A stretch of DNA of 41,979 bases from REEB95 sp035632055. Lineage in GTDB: Bacteria > Pseudomonadota > Alphaproteobacteria > ATCC43930 > CGMCC-115725. The stretch covers positions 1-41,979 of the forward strand of contig DASQHO010000027.1 in the NCBI GenBank assembly GCA_035632055.1. The letters are read 5' to 3'. Shown in pieces: positions 8,265-16,995 of this stretch (position 1 is its first letter; every line of letters begins with the position of its first letter). The translations under genes and the position numbers were made by a program. Below the pieces are notes generated by a model, which saw only the letters and a program-made list of their open reading frames with translations, did not search any database and had not been told where the DNA came from.

Positions 8265-8279
8265 TAAAAGAGGATTTCG

Positions 8280-8576
8280 ATGCCGCACGCGCGCATTTAC
8301 CGCCCGAGCAAGCCGGCCACGCAATCGGGCCGCGCGCCGACCAAGGAGTGGCTGCTGACCTACGAAGAGGCGACGCCGCGCGTGCCCGATCCGTTGATGG
8401 GCTGGTCGAGTGCCGCCGACACGCTCAACGAGGTCAGGTTGCGCTTCGAGACCCTCGACGAGGCTGTCACCTTCGCCAAGAAGAACGGCATGGATTACTC
8501 GGTGATCGAGCCGCAGGATTTCAAGTTCAGACCCAAGAGCTACGCCGACAATTTCCGCTGGCAGCGTCCAAGCTGA
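8280..8576 (+). CDS. NADH dehydrogenase accessory subunit, NDUFS4/ETC_C1 family
   Basis: A 98-residue protein matching the ETC complex I NDUFS4 family. It starts MPHARIYRPSKPATQSGRAP and contains WLLTYEEATPRVPDPLMGWS, the AADTLNEVRLRF segment, and a C-terminal YADNFRWQRPS that corresponds to the mitochondrial 18-kDa subunit's end. In alphaproteobacteria this protein is a supernumerary subunit on the peripheral arm of complex I. GAGG precedes the ATG by 6 nt. It sits alone between two tRNA genes, away from any nuo cluster, which is common for this gene. Confidence 0.93.
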   Translation: MPHARIYRPSKPATQSGRAPTKEWLLTYEEATPRVPDPLMGWSSAADTLNEVRLRFETLDEAVTFAKKNGMDYSVIEPQDFKFRPKSYADNFRWQRPS

Positions 8577-8596
8577 CGGCGGACTTCGCGTGCTGC

Positions 8597-8673
8597 GCGC
8601 CCATAGCTCAGAGGATTAGAGCAGCCGCCTTCTAAGCGGCAGGTCGTTGGTTCGAGTCCAACTGGGCGCGCCA
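8597..8673 (+). tRNA. tRNA-Arg (anticodon TCT)
   Basis: A 77-nt cloverleaf with encoded CCA. The acceptor stem GCGCCCA (8597-8603) pairs with TGGGCGC (8663-8669), discriminator G. The anticodon stem GCCGC/GCGGC carries loop CTTCTAA, anticodon TCT. The T-loop is GTTCGAGTC. The convergent molybdenum hydroxylase gene stops only 3 nt beyond its CCA. Confidence 0.97.
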
Positions 8674-8676
8674 ATT

Positions 8677-10983
8677 TTAGCGTGAAGCGCGGGCCTTTCT
8701 GATCGCTTCCCAAATTCGTCCCGGCGTCGCCGGCATGTCGAACTGCGTCACGCCGGCGCGGCGCAGCGCGTCGAGTACCGCGTTCATGCAGGCCGGTAGC
8801 GAGCCGATAGTGCCGGCTTCGCCGACGCCTTTGGCGCCGAGCGCGTTGTTCGGGCTCGGCACGCTGACCTCGGCGATGGTGAATCCGCCGATCAGGTCGG
8901 CGTGCGGCGCAATGTAATCCATGAAGCTGCCTGTGAGAAGCTGGCCGGTCGCCGGATCGTAGACGCACTGCTCGCCGAATACCTGGCCGGCGCCCTGCAT
9001 CACCGCGCCGTGGATCTGGCCCTCGGCGAGCGTGCGGTTGATCAGCACGCCGACATCGTCGACCGCGGTATAGCGCACCACCGCGACCGCACCGGTCTCG
9101 GCGTCGATCTCGATCTCGGCGACATGCGCGCCGCTGGGAAAGGCGCGCTGTGTCGGTTGCTCGGCGTTGGTGTCGAACGGATGTGGCGCGTCGGATTTGT
9201 GCCGGTCGACGAGCTCGGCCAGCGTGACGGCGCGGTCCGTCCCTTTAACGACGTAGCTGCCGTCGCGGAACTCGAGATCGGCGGCGGCGCATTCGAGCGC
9301 CTCGGCGGCGAGCGCCATTCCCTTGCGGATGACCTCGACCGAGCCGAGCTTGAATGCGCCACCCTGCGCCAGGGTCGAGCGCGAGCCGATCGCGGCGTTG
9401 CCGATCAGCGGCGGCGCGTCGGGATCGTTGGCGCGCACGACGACGCACGCGGAACCGAGGCCGAGCCATCCCGCCACCAGTTCGGCGAACACCGTCTCGT
9501 GGCCTTGGCCGCTCGGTCCGGCGACGTTGTAAAGATTGGCGTGGCCGTCGCGGTCGAAGCGTATGGCGATCTGGTCTTTGGGTGCAGCGCCGCCGCCCGA
9601 CGGCTCGACGAACACGGCACAGCCGATGCCGCGCAGCTTGCCCGTTCTCGCCGCCGCCGTGCGCCGCGCCGCGAAGCCGCGCCAGTCCGATGCCTGCTCG
9701 GCACGGTCGATGAGGGCGCGGAAATCGCCGCTATCGAAGGTGCTGCCGGTCGGCGTTTTGTACGGTAGCTGTTCGCGGGTCAGCACGTTGCGCCGGCGTA
9801 ACTCAAACGGGTCGATGCCGAGCTGGGTCGCCGCTTCGTCCACCAGGCGTTCGACGATCAGTGCCGCTTCGGGCCGCGCTGCGCCGCGATAGGCGCTGGT
9901 CGGTGCGGCATTCGTCATAACCAGCCGGTGATGGCCATAGACTGCGTCGACGCGATAGGCGCCGGCGCCCATCTGTTGCGGATTGAGGCAATTGGTCATT
10001 GCGCCGCTCGGCACCAGATAGGCGCCTTCGTCGCACAGCCATTCGGTACGCAGCGCAACGAATTTGCCGTCGCGGTCGAGGCCGAGCTCGCCGCTGACGC
10101 GCACGCCGCGACCGTGATTGTCGCAGAGGAAATCTTCCGACCGCGTCGCCTGCCACTTGACCGGCCGCGCAAGCCGCCGCGCCGCGTGAAGCAGCAGCGC
10201 GAATTCCGGAAACGGCGAAACGCGCGCGCCGAAGCCGCCGCCGACATCGGTGTGATTGACGCGCACCACTTCCGGCGCAACGCCGAGCATCACCGCAAGC
10301 TGATTGCGTATCGCCGGCAGGCCCTGATGCGCGCACCAGATTTCGTAACGTCCAGCCGGGGCGTCATAGGCGGCGAGCACGCTGCGCACTTCCATGGGAT
10401 TAGGCGCGACACGCGGGCTTTCGACGGAAATGCGGACGACAAGGGCGGCGCTGGCGAGTGCAGCTTCGGTCTTGGCGGCGTCGCCGTATTCGAATTCGAA
10501 GCAGACGTTGCCGGGGATATTATCGTGGATCTGCGGCGTGCCGGCCGTCAGCGCCGCGTCGAAGCCGATCACCGGCGGCAACTCCTCGTAATCGATTTCG
10601 ATCAAATCGGCGGCGTCGACCGCGGCGGCGTGGCTCTCCGCAACGACGAGCGCAATCTCCTCGCCGGCGAAGCGCACGCGATCACGCGCCAAAATTGGTC
10701 GTTCCGGCACCAGAGGCTTGGCGCCGTTGCGACCCGGCGGCGGAGGAAACGGCGGCACGGCCTTCAAGCCGGCGTCCGCGATATCTTTGCTGGTGAGGAC
10801 GGCGACGACGCCGGGCGCGCATTCGGCGGCGTGCTTGTCGATCGAGCGGATGATCGCATGCGCGCGGTCGGCGCGGCGGAAGGCGGCGTGAAGTTGCTTC
10901 GGAAGACTGTGGTCGGCGGTATAGCGGCCGCGGCCGGTCAGTAGCGGCAAATCCTCGCGCCGTCCGCGAAATCTCTCGCTCAT
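8677..10983 (-). CDS. Stand-alone molybdenum hydroxylase large subunit (form II CoxL-like)
   Basis: A 768-residue xanthine-dehydrogenase-family molybdopterin-binding subunit of normal full length. It starts MSERFRGRREDLPLLTGRGR. The first cofactor motif DVGGGFGAR is near residue 248, the active-site loop SAYRGAARPEA near 363, and the catalytic glutamate motif GAKGVGEAGTIG near 718. The AYRGAAR loop places it in form II (not true CO dehydrogenase, which has AYRCSFR with the modified cysteine). No FeS or FAD subunit gene adjoins it, so it must use subunits encoded elsewhere, possibly those of the cox-like cluster at the left edge. The substrate is unknown. Confidence 0.92.
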   Translation of the reverse strand: MSERFRGRREDLPLLTGRGRYTADHSLPKQLHAAFRRADRAHAIIRSIDKHAAECAPGVVAVLTSKDIADAGLKAVPPFPPPPGRNGAKPLVPERPILARDRVRFAGEEIALVVAESHAAAVDAADLIEIDYEELPPVIGFDAALTAGTPQIHDNIPGNVCFEFEYGDAAKTEAALASAALVVRISVESPRVAPNPMEVRSVLAAYDAPAGRYEIWCAHQGLPAIRNQLAVMLGVAPEVVRVNHTDVGGGFGARVSPFPEFALLLHAARRLARPVKWQATRSEDFLCDNHGRGVRVSGELGLDRDGKFVALRTEWLCDEGAYLVPSGAMTNCLNPQQMGAGAYRVDAVYGHHRLVMTNAAPTSAYRGAARPEAALIVERLVDEAATQLGIDPFELRRRNVLTREQLPYKTPTGSTFDSGDFRALIDRAEQASDWRGFAARRTAAARTGKLRGIGCAVFVEPSGGGAAPKDQIAIRFDRDGHANLYNVAGPSGQGHETVFAELVAGWLGLGSACVVVRANDPDAPPLIGNAAIGSRSTLAQGGAFKLGSVEVIRKGMALAAEALECAAADLEFRDGSYVVKGTDRAVTLAELVDRHKSDAPHPFDTNAEQPTQRAFPSGAHVAEIEIDAETGAVAVVRYTAVDDVGVLINRTLAEGQIHGAVMQGAGQVFGEQCVYDPATGQLLTGSFMDYIAPHADLIGGFTIAEVSVPSPNNALGAKGVGEAGTIGSLPACMNAVLDALRRAGVTQFDMPATPGRIWEAIRKARASR

Positions 10984-11029
10984 GCCGAACGCCCCCGACC
11001 GTTCGGCGGCTTTTATCGCGCCAGATCGG

Positions 11030-12277
11030 TCAGGGCAACGGCGTCGACGGCGCCGCTTCGAAACGTGCCGGTCGGGTCGCCGGCCGCAGGCGATAGACGC
11101 GCGCCAGCAGCCAAGCCTGGGCCAGCACCGCCGGCAGTGCCAGAAAGATGGTGGTTTGCGGCGCTACGCCGGTGGCGCAGAGCATTGCTGCGATGAGGCT
11201 GACGCCGGCGCCGCCGAAATCCCAACCACCTTCGGCCGCGAACTGGAAGCGGAACGGGCAGGGCGACACTTTCGAGGCATTGTAGAAGGCGGTCATCAGC
11301 ACCGGCACGTACATGCCGCCGAGCGCGGTGGTGACGAGTGCGACGGAGATGACCGCAGCCGGCGTGAGCGTGACGAAGGTGCGCAGCAAAACCCCGGTGC
11401 ACAGCATCGCTGCGTTGAAGGCGATCACACGGCGCGCGTGCCCCAAATCGATGAAACGGCCGAGCACGACGCTGCCAAGCGCGCCGGCCAATGCGGCCAG
11501 CGCCAGCACGCCACCGAACTGATCGAAGCGCGATTGCAGCGCGCGGAACATGGTGATGTCCCAGGCGAGCGACGCGCCGGCAAGCATCCAGCCGTCGGCG
11601 GCGAAGAGCCGAACGCCGCTCCACGATGCGGCATAGGCGCCGCGTGGCGGGCGACGCGCCAACAGCGGCTCGCGCACGGCAAACAGGGGCAGGGCGGCAA
11701 AGACCTGCACCGCCGCCGCGGTGCCGAACGCCACCCACGGACCGAAGCGTGCGAGCATGACGCCGCCGGCGGCAGGACCGGCGACCGCGGCGACACCCAT
11801 CAACACTTGGCGCACGCCAACCTGGCTGCCGCGATACTCGCGGTCGCCGAGCGCGGCGAAGAAGGTGTGGTAGCACGGCCAATAGAACACACCGGCCAGC
11901 GCACCGATGAGGCAAAACAAAATCAGCGTCGCGTCGGCACCATGCACCAAACCGACCGCCGGATATTGCAGCGCCGTTAGCAGCGTGCCGATGACCAGCG
12001 TGGTGCGCAGGCCGATGCGCGGCGCGATCAGCAGCACTAGCGGCCGCATCATGAAGCGGAGCAACAGCACGCCCGCGCTGGCGAGAAACAGCACCGACGG
12101 TGCAAGACCGGCGCGCAGGAGATAGACGCCGAAAAAGGCGCCGGACATGCACCACGCGAGTTGCTGAAGCGCGGTATGGATGGCGAGGCGATTGACGGCG
12201 CGGTTGGCAAAGAACATTGATGCGGCGAGCGTATAGCACAGCCGTATCGCGATGGTGCAGAGATCGTCTGCCGTCAT
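11030..12277 (-). CDS. MFS transporter
   Basis: A 415-residue major facilitator protein with about 12 hydrophobic helices. Charged loops between helices (e.g. RFMMRPLVLLIAPRIGLRTT) and the central cytoplasmic loop REPLLARRPPRGAYAASW separate the two six-helix halves. No substrate-specific motif is recognised; the family is mainly drug, sugar or metabolite transport. It diverges from the GT28 glycosyltransferase with only 56 bp between starts, so the two probably share a regulatory region. It is 46 nt from the start of the molybdenum hydroxylase gene, which may be cotranscribed. Confidence 0.85.
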   Translation of the reverse strand: MTADDLCTIAIRLCYTLAASMFFANRAVNRLAIHTALQQLAWCMSGAFFGVYLLRAGLAPSVLFLASAGVLLLRFMMRPLVLLIAPRIGLRTTLVIGTLLTALQYPAVGLVHGADATLILFCLIGALAGVFYWPCYHTFFAALGDREYRGSQVGVRQVLMGVAAVAGPAAGGVMLARFGPWVAFGTAAAVQVFAALPLFAVREPLLARRPPRGAYAASWSGVRLFAADGWMLAGASLAWDITMFRALQSRFDQFGGVLALAALAGALGSVVLGRFIDLGHARRVIAFNAAMLCTGVLLRTFVTLTPAAVISVALVTTALGGMYVPVLMTAFYNASKVSPCPFRFQFAAEGGWDFGGAGVSLIAAMLCATGVAPQTTIFLALPAVLAQAWLLARVYRLRPATRPARFEAAPSTPLP

Positions 12278-12333
12278 CGTCCTGAATCAAAAATGCCATC
12301 ATTCCGCAACGCGTCTGCGCCACAGTCGCGCCT

Positions 12334-13605
12334 GTGCTTGATCCAGAGATTTTTGGCGCGCCGGTCCGTCACGCAGACGAATCATTCCGTGCGCCGCCCG
12401 GCGCTGGTCTTGCAACAGCGGACTCGACGGCCGACGTCAAACGCATCCTCGTGCTCTACACCGACAGCGGCTACGGCCACGTCGCCACCGCGCGCGTGCT
12501 GCGCGAGCATCTCGCCGCCGAAAGGCCGTGGCGAATCAACTCGGTCGATGTCTATCGCGAAATCCTCACCGGACTCGATCCGTTCCGCGCGCTCACCGGT
12601 ATGTCCGGTCCGGACATCTACAACGAATACGCCCTGCGCCGCGGCCATACCCGCGTGCTGTGGCCGGTGATCGCCGCCGGCTCGTCGGTCGCCATCCGGC
12701 TCGGTTCGCCCTTCGTGGTCCGGAAGCTCTCGGCCTATTTGCGCGCACAGCGGCCCGACATGGTCATCTCGGTGATGCCGTTGATCAACGCTGCGGTTGC
12801 CGCCAGCCTGCGCCAGCTCGGCGGCACGGTTCCGTTCGTCACCATCGTCACTGATTTTTGTGAGCCAATGCACGCCGCGTGGATTCAGAACGCGGATCAA
12901 TACGTCGTTTGCGGCACCGAAAAGTGCCGCGAGCAGGCGCGCCGCTTCGGCCTGCCGCCCGAGCACATCATCGAAGCCAAAGGTCTGGTGCTGTCGCCGA
13001 AATTCCACGCCCTGGCGCGCATGGCGACGTCGGCGAGCGTGGCCGCCGCGCGCACGGCCTTGGGCCTGGCGCCCGACCGGCTCGCCGGCCTGATGATGTT
13101 CGGCGGCCGCGGCGCCGACCGCATGCTCGATTTCGCCGCTGCGATCGAAGCGAGCGACCTGCCGGTGCAGATGATCTACGTTTGCGGCACCAATCGCGAA
13201 ACCGCCGACGACATCGTGGCGCTGCCTGCGCGCCGGCCGCGTCATGTCATCGGCTTCTCCGACGCCATCGAGCGCTACATGGCCGCGAGCGATTTCTTCG
13301 TCGGCAAGCCGGGGCCGGGTGCGATCTCCGAGGCGATGGTGATGGGTCTGCCGATGATCCTCGAGGTCGGCGGCCGCCTGCTGGCGCAGGAGCGCTACAA
13401 CGCGAACTGGGCGCAGGCCATCGGCGCGGCGCTGTCGTTCCGCGATGCCGACGGTTTGTGCGCGGCGATCTCGAAGCTGACCGACACGGAACGGTACGCG
13501 GCAATGCGTCAGGCCATTGTGGCCCATCCCAATACTGCGATCTTCGATCTGCCGGCGTCGCTCGACGGAATCTTTAGCGCACGCCGCGCGGTTGCGAGCG
13601 CCTGA
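12334..13605 (+). CDS. GT28-family glycosyltransferase, MGDG-synthase/UgtP-like
   Basis: A 423-residue GT-B enzyme. The N-terminal MGDG synthase domain begins at about residue 36 (KRILVLYTDSGYGHVATARV; the GYGH glycine loop) and contains VTIVTDFCEPMHAAWI. The C-terminal GT28 domain holds the donor loop DFFVGKPGPGAISEAMVMGL. Relatives transfer galactose or glucose to diacylglycerol at the inner membrane, so a membrane glycolipid product is likely but unproved. The start is GTG at 12334; no ATG precedes the conserved domain in frame. The 3' end overlaps the convergent tetR gene by 32 nt. Confidence 0.88.
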   Translation: MLDPEIFGAPVRHADESFRAPPGAGLATADSTADVKRILVLYTDSGYGHVATARVLREHLAAERPWRINSVDVYREILTGLDPFRALTGMSGPDIYNEYALRRGHTRVLWPVIAAGSSVAIRLGSPFVVRKLSAYLRAQRPDMVISVMPLINAAVAASLRQLGGTVPFVTIVTDFCEPMHAAWIQNADQYVVCGTEKCREQARRFGLPPEHIIEAKGLVLSPKFHALARMATSASVAAARTALGLAPDRLAGLMMFGGRGADRMLDFAAAIEASDLPVQMIYVCGTNRETADDIVALPARRPRHVIGFSDAIERYMAASDFFVGKPGPGAISEAMVMGLPMILEVGGRLLAQERYNANWAQAIGAALSFRDADGLCAAISKLTDTERYAAMRQAIVAHPNTAIFDLPASLDGIFSARRAVASA

Positions 13606-14236
13606 CCGCCGGTTCATCCGGCTTCCGCAACTGCGTGTCGATCATCGCAGCGGCGGCGTCCACCAGCGCGCGAGCCGGTCCGCGATGGCCAAAGGTCAGC
13701 ACGCTGGCATAGGTGCCTTCGAACAGAAGCGTGAGCTGATCGGCAAGCCGCGCCGGCGAGCGTGCACCGGCTGCCTTGGCAAGCGCACGGAACCGCCGCC
13801 GCAATTCCCGCTTATTGGCTTCGGCAACGCGGCGGGCCGGGTGGTCGGGTTCGGGAAACTCGCACGCCGCATTCGTGAAAGGACAGCCGCGCCAGCCAGT
13901 GCGCAGCGCGCGCTTGCGCAGCGACTTGGTCAGCGCCAGCAGCTGTTGCCGTGGTTTGCCGGGATGGCGCGCGACGACGCGGTCCCACCAATCCCAATAG
14001 AGGCCCGAGCGGCGCGCGAGATAGGCGGCGACCAGCTCATCTTTCGACGGGAAGCTGCGATAGAGGCTCATCTTGGCGACGCCGGCGGCACCGACCACTT
14101 CGTCGATGCCGACGGCGTGAATGCCGCGCCGGTAAAATAGATCGTTGGCGGTATTCAGCAGGCGGTCACGCGGCGACGTCACGGCACTCGAATCGGGTGC
14201 CGGCCCAAGGATTTCGTCTGCCTGGGTTGCGCGCAT
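13574..14236 (-). CDS. TetR/AcrR-family transcriptional regulator
   Basis: A 220-residue regulator. The helix-turn-helix is at about residues 23-70 (RDRLLNTANDLFYRRGIHAVG ... VGAAGVAKMSLYRSFPSKDELVAAYL). The C-terminal domain contains CPFTNAACEFPEPDHPARRV, characteristic of the TetR_C_33-like group next to efflux genes. It is divergent from an MFS transporter with two palindromes in the intervening 96 bp, the classic layout of a local repressor and its efflux target. Its 3' end overlaps the GT28 gene by 32 nt on the opposite strand. Confidence 0.92.
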   Translation of the reverse strand: MRATQADEILGPAPDSSAVTSPRDRLLNTANDLFYRRGIHAVGIDEVVGAAGVAKMSLYRSFPSKDELVAAYLARRSGLYWDWWDRVVARHPGKPRQQLLALTKSLRKRALRTGWRGCPFTNAACEFPEPDHPARRVAEANKRELRRRFRALAKAAGARSPARLADQLTLLFEGTYASVLTFGHRGPARALVDAAAAMIDTQLRKPDEPAVRRSQPRGVR

Positions 14237-14251
14237 CGCAACTTGCCCTGA

Positions 14252-14267
14252 TACAGACCTGTCTGTA
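14252..14267. promoter_or_regulatory. TetR operator candidate, TACAGAC-CT-GTCTGTA
   Basis: A 16-bp palindrome with perfect 7-bp arms and a 2-nt centre, 15 nt upstream of the tetR start and 65 nt upstream of the MFS start. Its position suits repression of both genes by the TetR protein. Confidence 0.6.
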
Positions 14268-14281
14268 CCGTGTCAAGGGAA

Positions 14282-14297
14282 GAGACAGATCGGTCTC
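14282..14297. promoter_or_regulatory. Second TetR operator candidate, GAGAC-N6-GTCTC
   Basis: GAGACAGATCGGTCTC has 5-bp perfect arms and resembles the AGAC-N6-GTCT pattern of several TetR/NemR-type operators. It shares AGAC/GTCT half-sites with the palindrome 30 bp to its left and lies 35 nt before the MFS start codon. Confidence 0.5.
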
Positions 14298-14332
14298 AGT
14301 GGTCGGGTCCGGCGCAGGGGATTGAAGAAAAT

Positions 14333-15628
14333 ATGTCAGCAATGTTCGCGCGCCTGGTTGGCGGCCGTTTCCATTATGGCTGGATCGTTGTCGGCGTCGT
14401 CTTCGTCGCGCTGCTGGCGGCTGCCGGTGTACGCGCGACGCCCGGCGTCCTGATCGTGCCGTTACAGGACGCGTTCGGCTGGAGCCGCGCGACGATCTCG
14501 CTGGCGATCGCGATCAACCTGCTGCTTTACGGATTGATGGGGCCGTTCGCGGCCGCGCTGATGCAGAGCATCGGCGTGCGGCGGACCGTCCTAGGCGGCC
14601 TGGCGCTGCTCGCCGCCAGCGTTGCCGCGAGCACGGCGATGACCGCGTCGTGGCAACTCATTCTCACCTGGGGCGTCCTGGTCGGCCTTGGCTCCGGCAT
14701 GATTGCGCTGGTGCTGGGCGCGACGGTGGCGAACCGCTGGTTTGCGGCGCATCGCGGCTTGGTCATGGGCATTTTCTCGGCGTCGAGTGCCACCGGCCAG
14801 CTCGTTTTCCTGCCGATGCTGGGCTGGGTCGTCGATCATGGCGGCTGGCGCGTCGTTGCGTGGATCGTCGCCGCGGCGGCGGCGGCGATCGTGCCGCTGG
14901 TCTGGCTGCTGCTGCCGGAACAACCGCATGATGTCGGCCTTGTTGCCGTTGGCGCCAAAGCCGATCAGCCGCTGGCCACGCAGCCGGCGTCGAATCCGAT
15001 CGGCGTCGCCTTCGGCGCGCTGGGCGTCGGCGCGCAATCGCGCGATTTCTGGCTGTTGTTCGCCAGCTTCTTCGTCTGTGGCGCCAGCACCAATGGCCTG
15101 ATTGGCACGCACCTGATCTCGTACTGTCTGGATGAAGGCATTCCCGAAGTCCACGCCGCCAGCCTGCTCGCGCTTATGGGCATGTTCGATCTTGCCGGCA
15201 CGACGCTGTCGGGCTGGTTCACCGACCGCTACGACAGCCGCGTCCTGCTGTTCTGGTATTACGGGCTGCGCGGTCTGTCGCTGCTCTATCTGCCGTTCTC
15301 GGGTTTCAACGCCGTGACGTTGTCGATCTTCGCCATGTTCTACGGCCTTGACTGGCTGGCGACGGTGCCGCCGACGGTGCGCCTCGCCAACGACGCCTTC
15401 GGCAAACAGATGGCGCCGGTGATCTTCGGCTGGGTGTTCGTCGGCCATCAGCTCGGTGCCGCCAGTATCGCGCTGGTCGCCGGTGCGATGCGCGCGGCTT
15501 TGGGCAGCTACGGTCCGCCGGTGACGATCTCGGGCATCCTTTGTCTGGCGGCCGCCGTCGCTGTGCTCTGGATCGGACGGCGGCCACGGCCGGCGGGCGG
15601 TCCGGAATCGGTCGCACTCGGCGCTTGA
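14333..15628 (+). CDS. MFS transporter
   Basis: A protein of about 431 residues with 12 predicted helices. It starts MSAMFARLVGGRFHYGWIVV, the HYGWIVV motif typical of oxalate/formate- or monocarboxylate-type MFS members. ATVANRWFAAHRGLVMGIFS is the conserved cytoplasmic loop after helix 4. An in-frame ATG at 14270 was rejected because it would place translation through the palindromic operator. The divergent TetR regulator and paired palindromes suggest ligand-inducible expression. The substrate is unknown. Confidence 0.88.
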   Translation: MSAMFARLVGGRFHYGWIVVGVVFVALLAAAGVRATPGVLIVPLQDAFGWSRATISLAIAINLLLYGLMGPFAAALMQSIGVRRTVLGGLALLAASVAASTAMTASWQLILTWGVLVGLGSGMIALVLGATVANRWFAAHRGLVMGIFSASSATGQLVFLPMLGWVVDHGGWRVVAWIVAAAAAAIVPLVWLLLPEQPHDVGLVAVGAKADQPLATQPASNPIGVAFGALGVGAQSRDFWLLFASFFVCGASTNGLIGTHLISYCLDEGIPEVHAASLLALMGMFDLAGTTLSGWFTDRYDSRVLLFWYYGLRGLSLLYLPFSGFNAVTLSIFAMFYGLDWLATVPPTVRLANDAFGKQMAPVIFGWVFVGHQLGAASIALVAGAMRAALGSYGPPVTISGILCLAAAVAVLWIGRRPRPAGGPESVALGA

Positions 15629-15774
15629 GCGGCGCGGCGCCCCAGACATCGCGCGACGGACTCGCCCGACGCACAAGAATTGGTGGCGGTTTCATCGAAC
15701 CGTCATGCGCCCGCAACAATCCCGCAGCTTTCGGCGCGTAGAGAGGCAGGGCTGCGAACCATTACCGAGGATTC

Positions 15775-16026
15775 ATGCTCGACATCGTGCAACTCGGCCC
15801 CGCCGAAACGCGGGAGGATATCGATCCGGTGCTGCTGACCATGCTGGCCGTCAACCGCCTGGGTCCGGCCACCATCCGCACCGCGACCAACGGCAAGGCG
15901 CAGATCGTGGCGGTCGACGACGAGCGCATCGCCCGCATCTTCCGCGCCGCACTCGATGAAATGCAGAAGACGCGGCGCACCGACCGGCTGGTCGATATCG
16001 TTGTCGAGGCGCCAGAACCCGCCTGA
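15775..16026 (+). CDS. Hypothetical protein (83 aa)
   Basis: A small acidic soluble protein without signal peptide or membrane helix, beginning MLDIVQLGPAETREDIDPVL. GAGG precedes the ATG by 5 nt, which supports translation. It has no motif I recognise. The 146 nt before it hold no other feature I can see. It is convergent with pncC, stop codons 4 nt apart. Confidence 0.6.
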   Translation: MLDIVQLGPAETREDIDPVLLTMLAVNRLGPATIRTATNGKAQIVAVDDERIARIFRAALDEMQKTRRTDRLVDIVVEAPEPA

Positions 16027-16030
16027 TCGA

Positions 16031-16522
16031 TTAGGCTGCGGCGGCCGCGGCAAGCAGCTCGAGCGCACGCCGCGTCGCCGCCGCGCGTACCGCACCGCGG
16101 TCGCCGGCAAAAATTTGGCGCTCGACGTGCGGCTCGTGGCCGCGGCTTGCTACCGCGAACCACACCAGGCCGACCGGCTTCTCGACGCTGCCGCCGCCAG
16201 GACCGGCGACGCCGGTCACTGCCACGGCCAGATCGACTTTCGATTTCGCCAGAACGCCTTTCGCCATCGCCGCCGCGGTTTCACTGCTGACGGCACCGTG
16301 CGTCACCAGGATCGGCACCGGCACGCCGAGCAGTTCGGCTTTGGCGCGATCCGAATAAGTGACGAAGCCGCGATCGACGACGTCCGACGAGCCTGGAATG
16401 TCCGTGAGCGCTGCTGCCACCATGCCGCCGGTGCAGGATTCCGCGACGCCGATGAGCCAGTGCCGCGTGCGGCAAGCGGCGAGCACGGACTCAGCCAGAG
16501 CGCGAAGGTTGTCAGCGGCCAA
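16031..16522 (-). CDS. pncC: Nicotinamide-nucleotide amidohydrolase (CinA C-terminal domain)
   Basis: A 163-residue stand-alone CinA C-terminal domain. Conserved motifs are GVAESCTGGMVAAALTDIPG (catalytic Ser in ESCTGG), VVDRGFVTYSDRAKAELLGV and VAVTGVAGPGGGSVEKPVGL. The enzyme deamidates NMN to nicotinate mononucleotide in pyridine nucleotide salvage. No N-terminal MoaB-like CinA domain is present. The gene overlaps the end of pgpA by 11 nt and ends the MFS-ispDF-pgpA-pncC operon; a CinA-domain gene next to pgpA and ispDF is common in alphaproteobacteria. Confidence 0.94.
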   Translation of the reverse strand: MAADNLRALAESVLAACRTRHWLIGVAESCTGGMVAAALTDIPGSSDVVDRGFVTYSDRAKAELLGVPVPILVTHGAVSSETAAAMAKGVLAKSKVDLAVAVTGVAGPGGGSVEKPVGLVWFAVASRGHEPHVERQIFAGDRGAVRAAATRRALELLAAAAAA

Positions 16523-16991
16523 GCAGGTGGCTCCCGATCACATACACGATGATGGCGTATATCGCTGCGCCGGTATCGTCGAGCATGATGCCATAGCCGC
16601 CCGGCAGTTTGCGCTCGAGCCAACGCAGCGGAAACGGCTTGGCGATATCGAAGATGCGGAAGAGCACGAAGCCGATGAGATAGGGCAGGGGCGCCAAGGG
16701 CACGACAACCAGCGTCAAGCACTGCCCGGCGACTTCGTCGATCACCGCTTCGGGCGGATCGGCGATGCCAGCGGCGCTGGCATAGGCGCCAGTCGCTGCG
16801 ATGCCGACGGCGAGAAGGATCGCGGCAACAACCAACAATACCTCTGGCCCACTCTGCCAGACGACAAGCGCCGCCAGCGGCAACGCGGCAAGCGAGCCGA
16901 CGGTGCCGGGCGCGACCGGCGACAGGCCGCAGCCGAACCAGGTCGAAAGCCACACGGACGGGCGCGCGAACGACAGCGGCGACCGCGTCAT
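16512..16991 (-). CDS. pgpA: Phosphatidylglycerophosphatase A
   Basis: A 159-residue membrane protein of the PgpA family, which dephosphorylates phosphatidylglycerol phosphate. Signature elements are TWFGCGLSPVAPGTVGSLAA near the N-terminus, PPEAVIDEVAGQ (conserved acidic residues) and FRIFDIAKPFPLRWLERKLP, followed by GGYGIMLDDTGAAIYA. The start at 16991 gives the usual family length; a longer frame reaching 17105 overlaps ispDF and has low-complexity Arg-rich sequence. It begins 4 nt after the ispDF stop. Confidence 0.94.
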   Translation of the reverse strand: MTRSPLSFARPSVWLSTWFGCGLSPVAPGTVGSLAALPLAALVVWQSGPEVLLVVAAILLAVGIAATGAYASAAGIADPPEAVIDEVAGQCLTLVVVPLAPLPYLIGFVLFRIFDIAKPFPLRWLERKLPGGYGIMLDDTGAAIYAIIVYVIGSHLLGR

Positions 16992-16995
16992 CGCA

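Noticed and set aside
8188..8673. tRNA-flanked integrated island
   Set aside because: The gene between the two tRNAs is a core complex I accessory subunit; there is no integrase and no repeated tRNA 3' end nearby.
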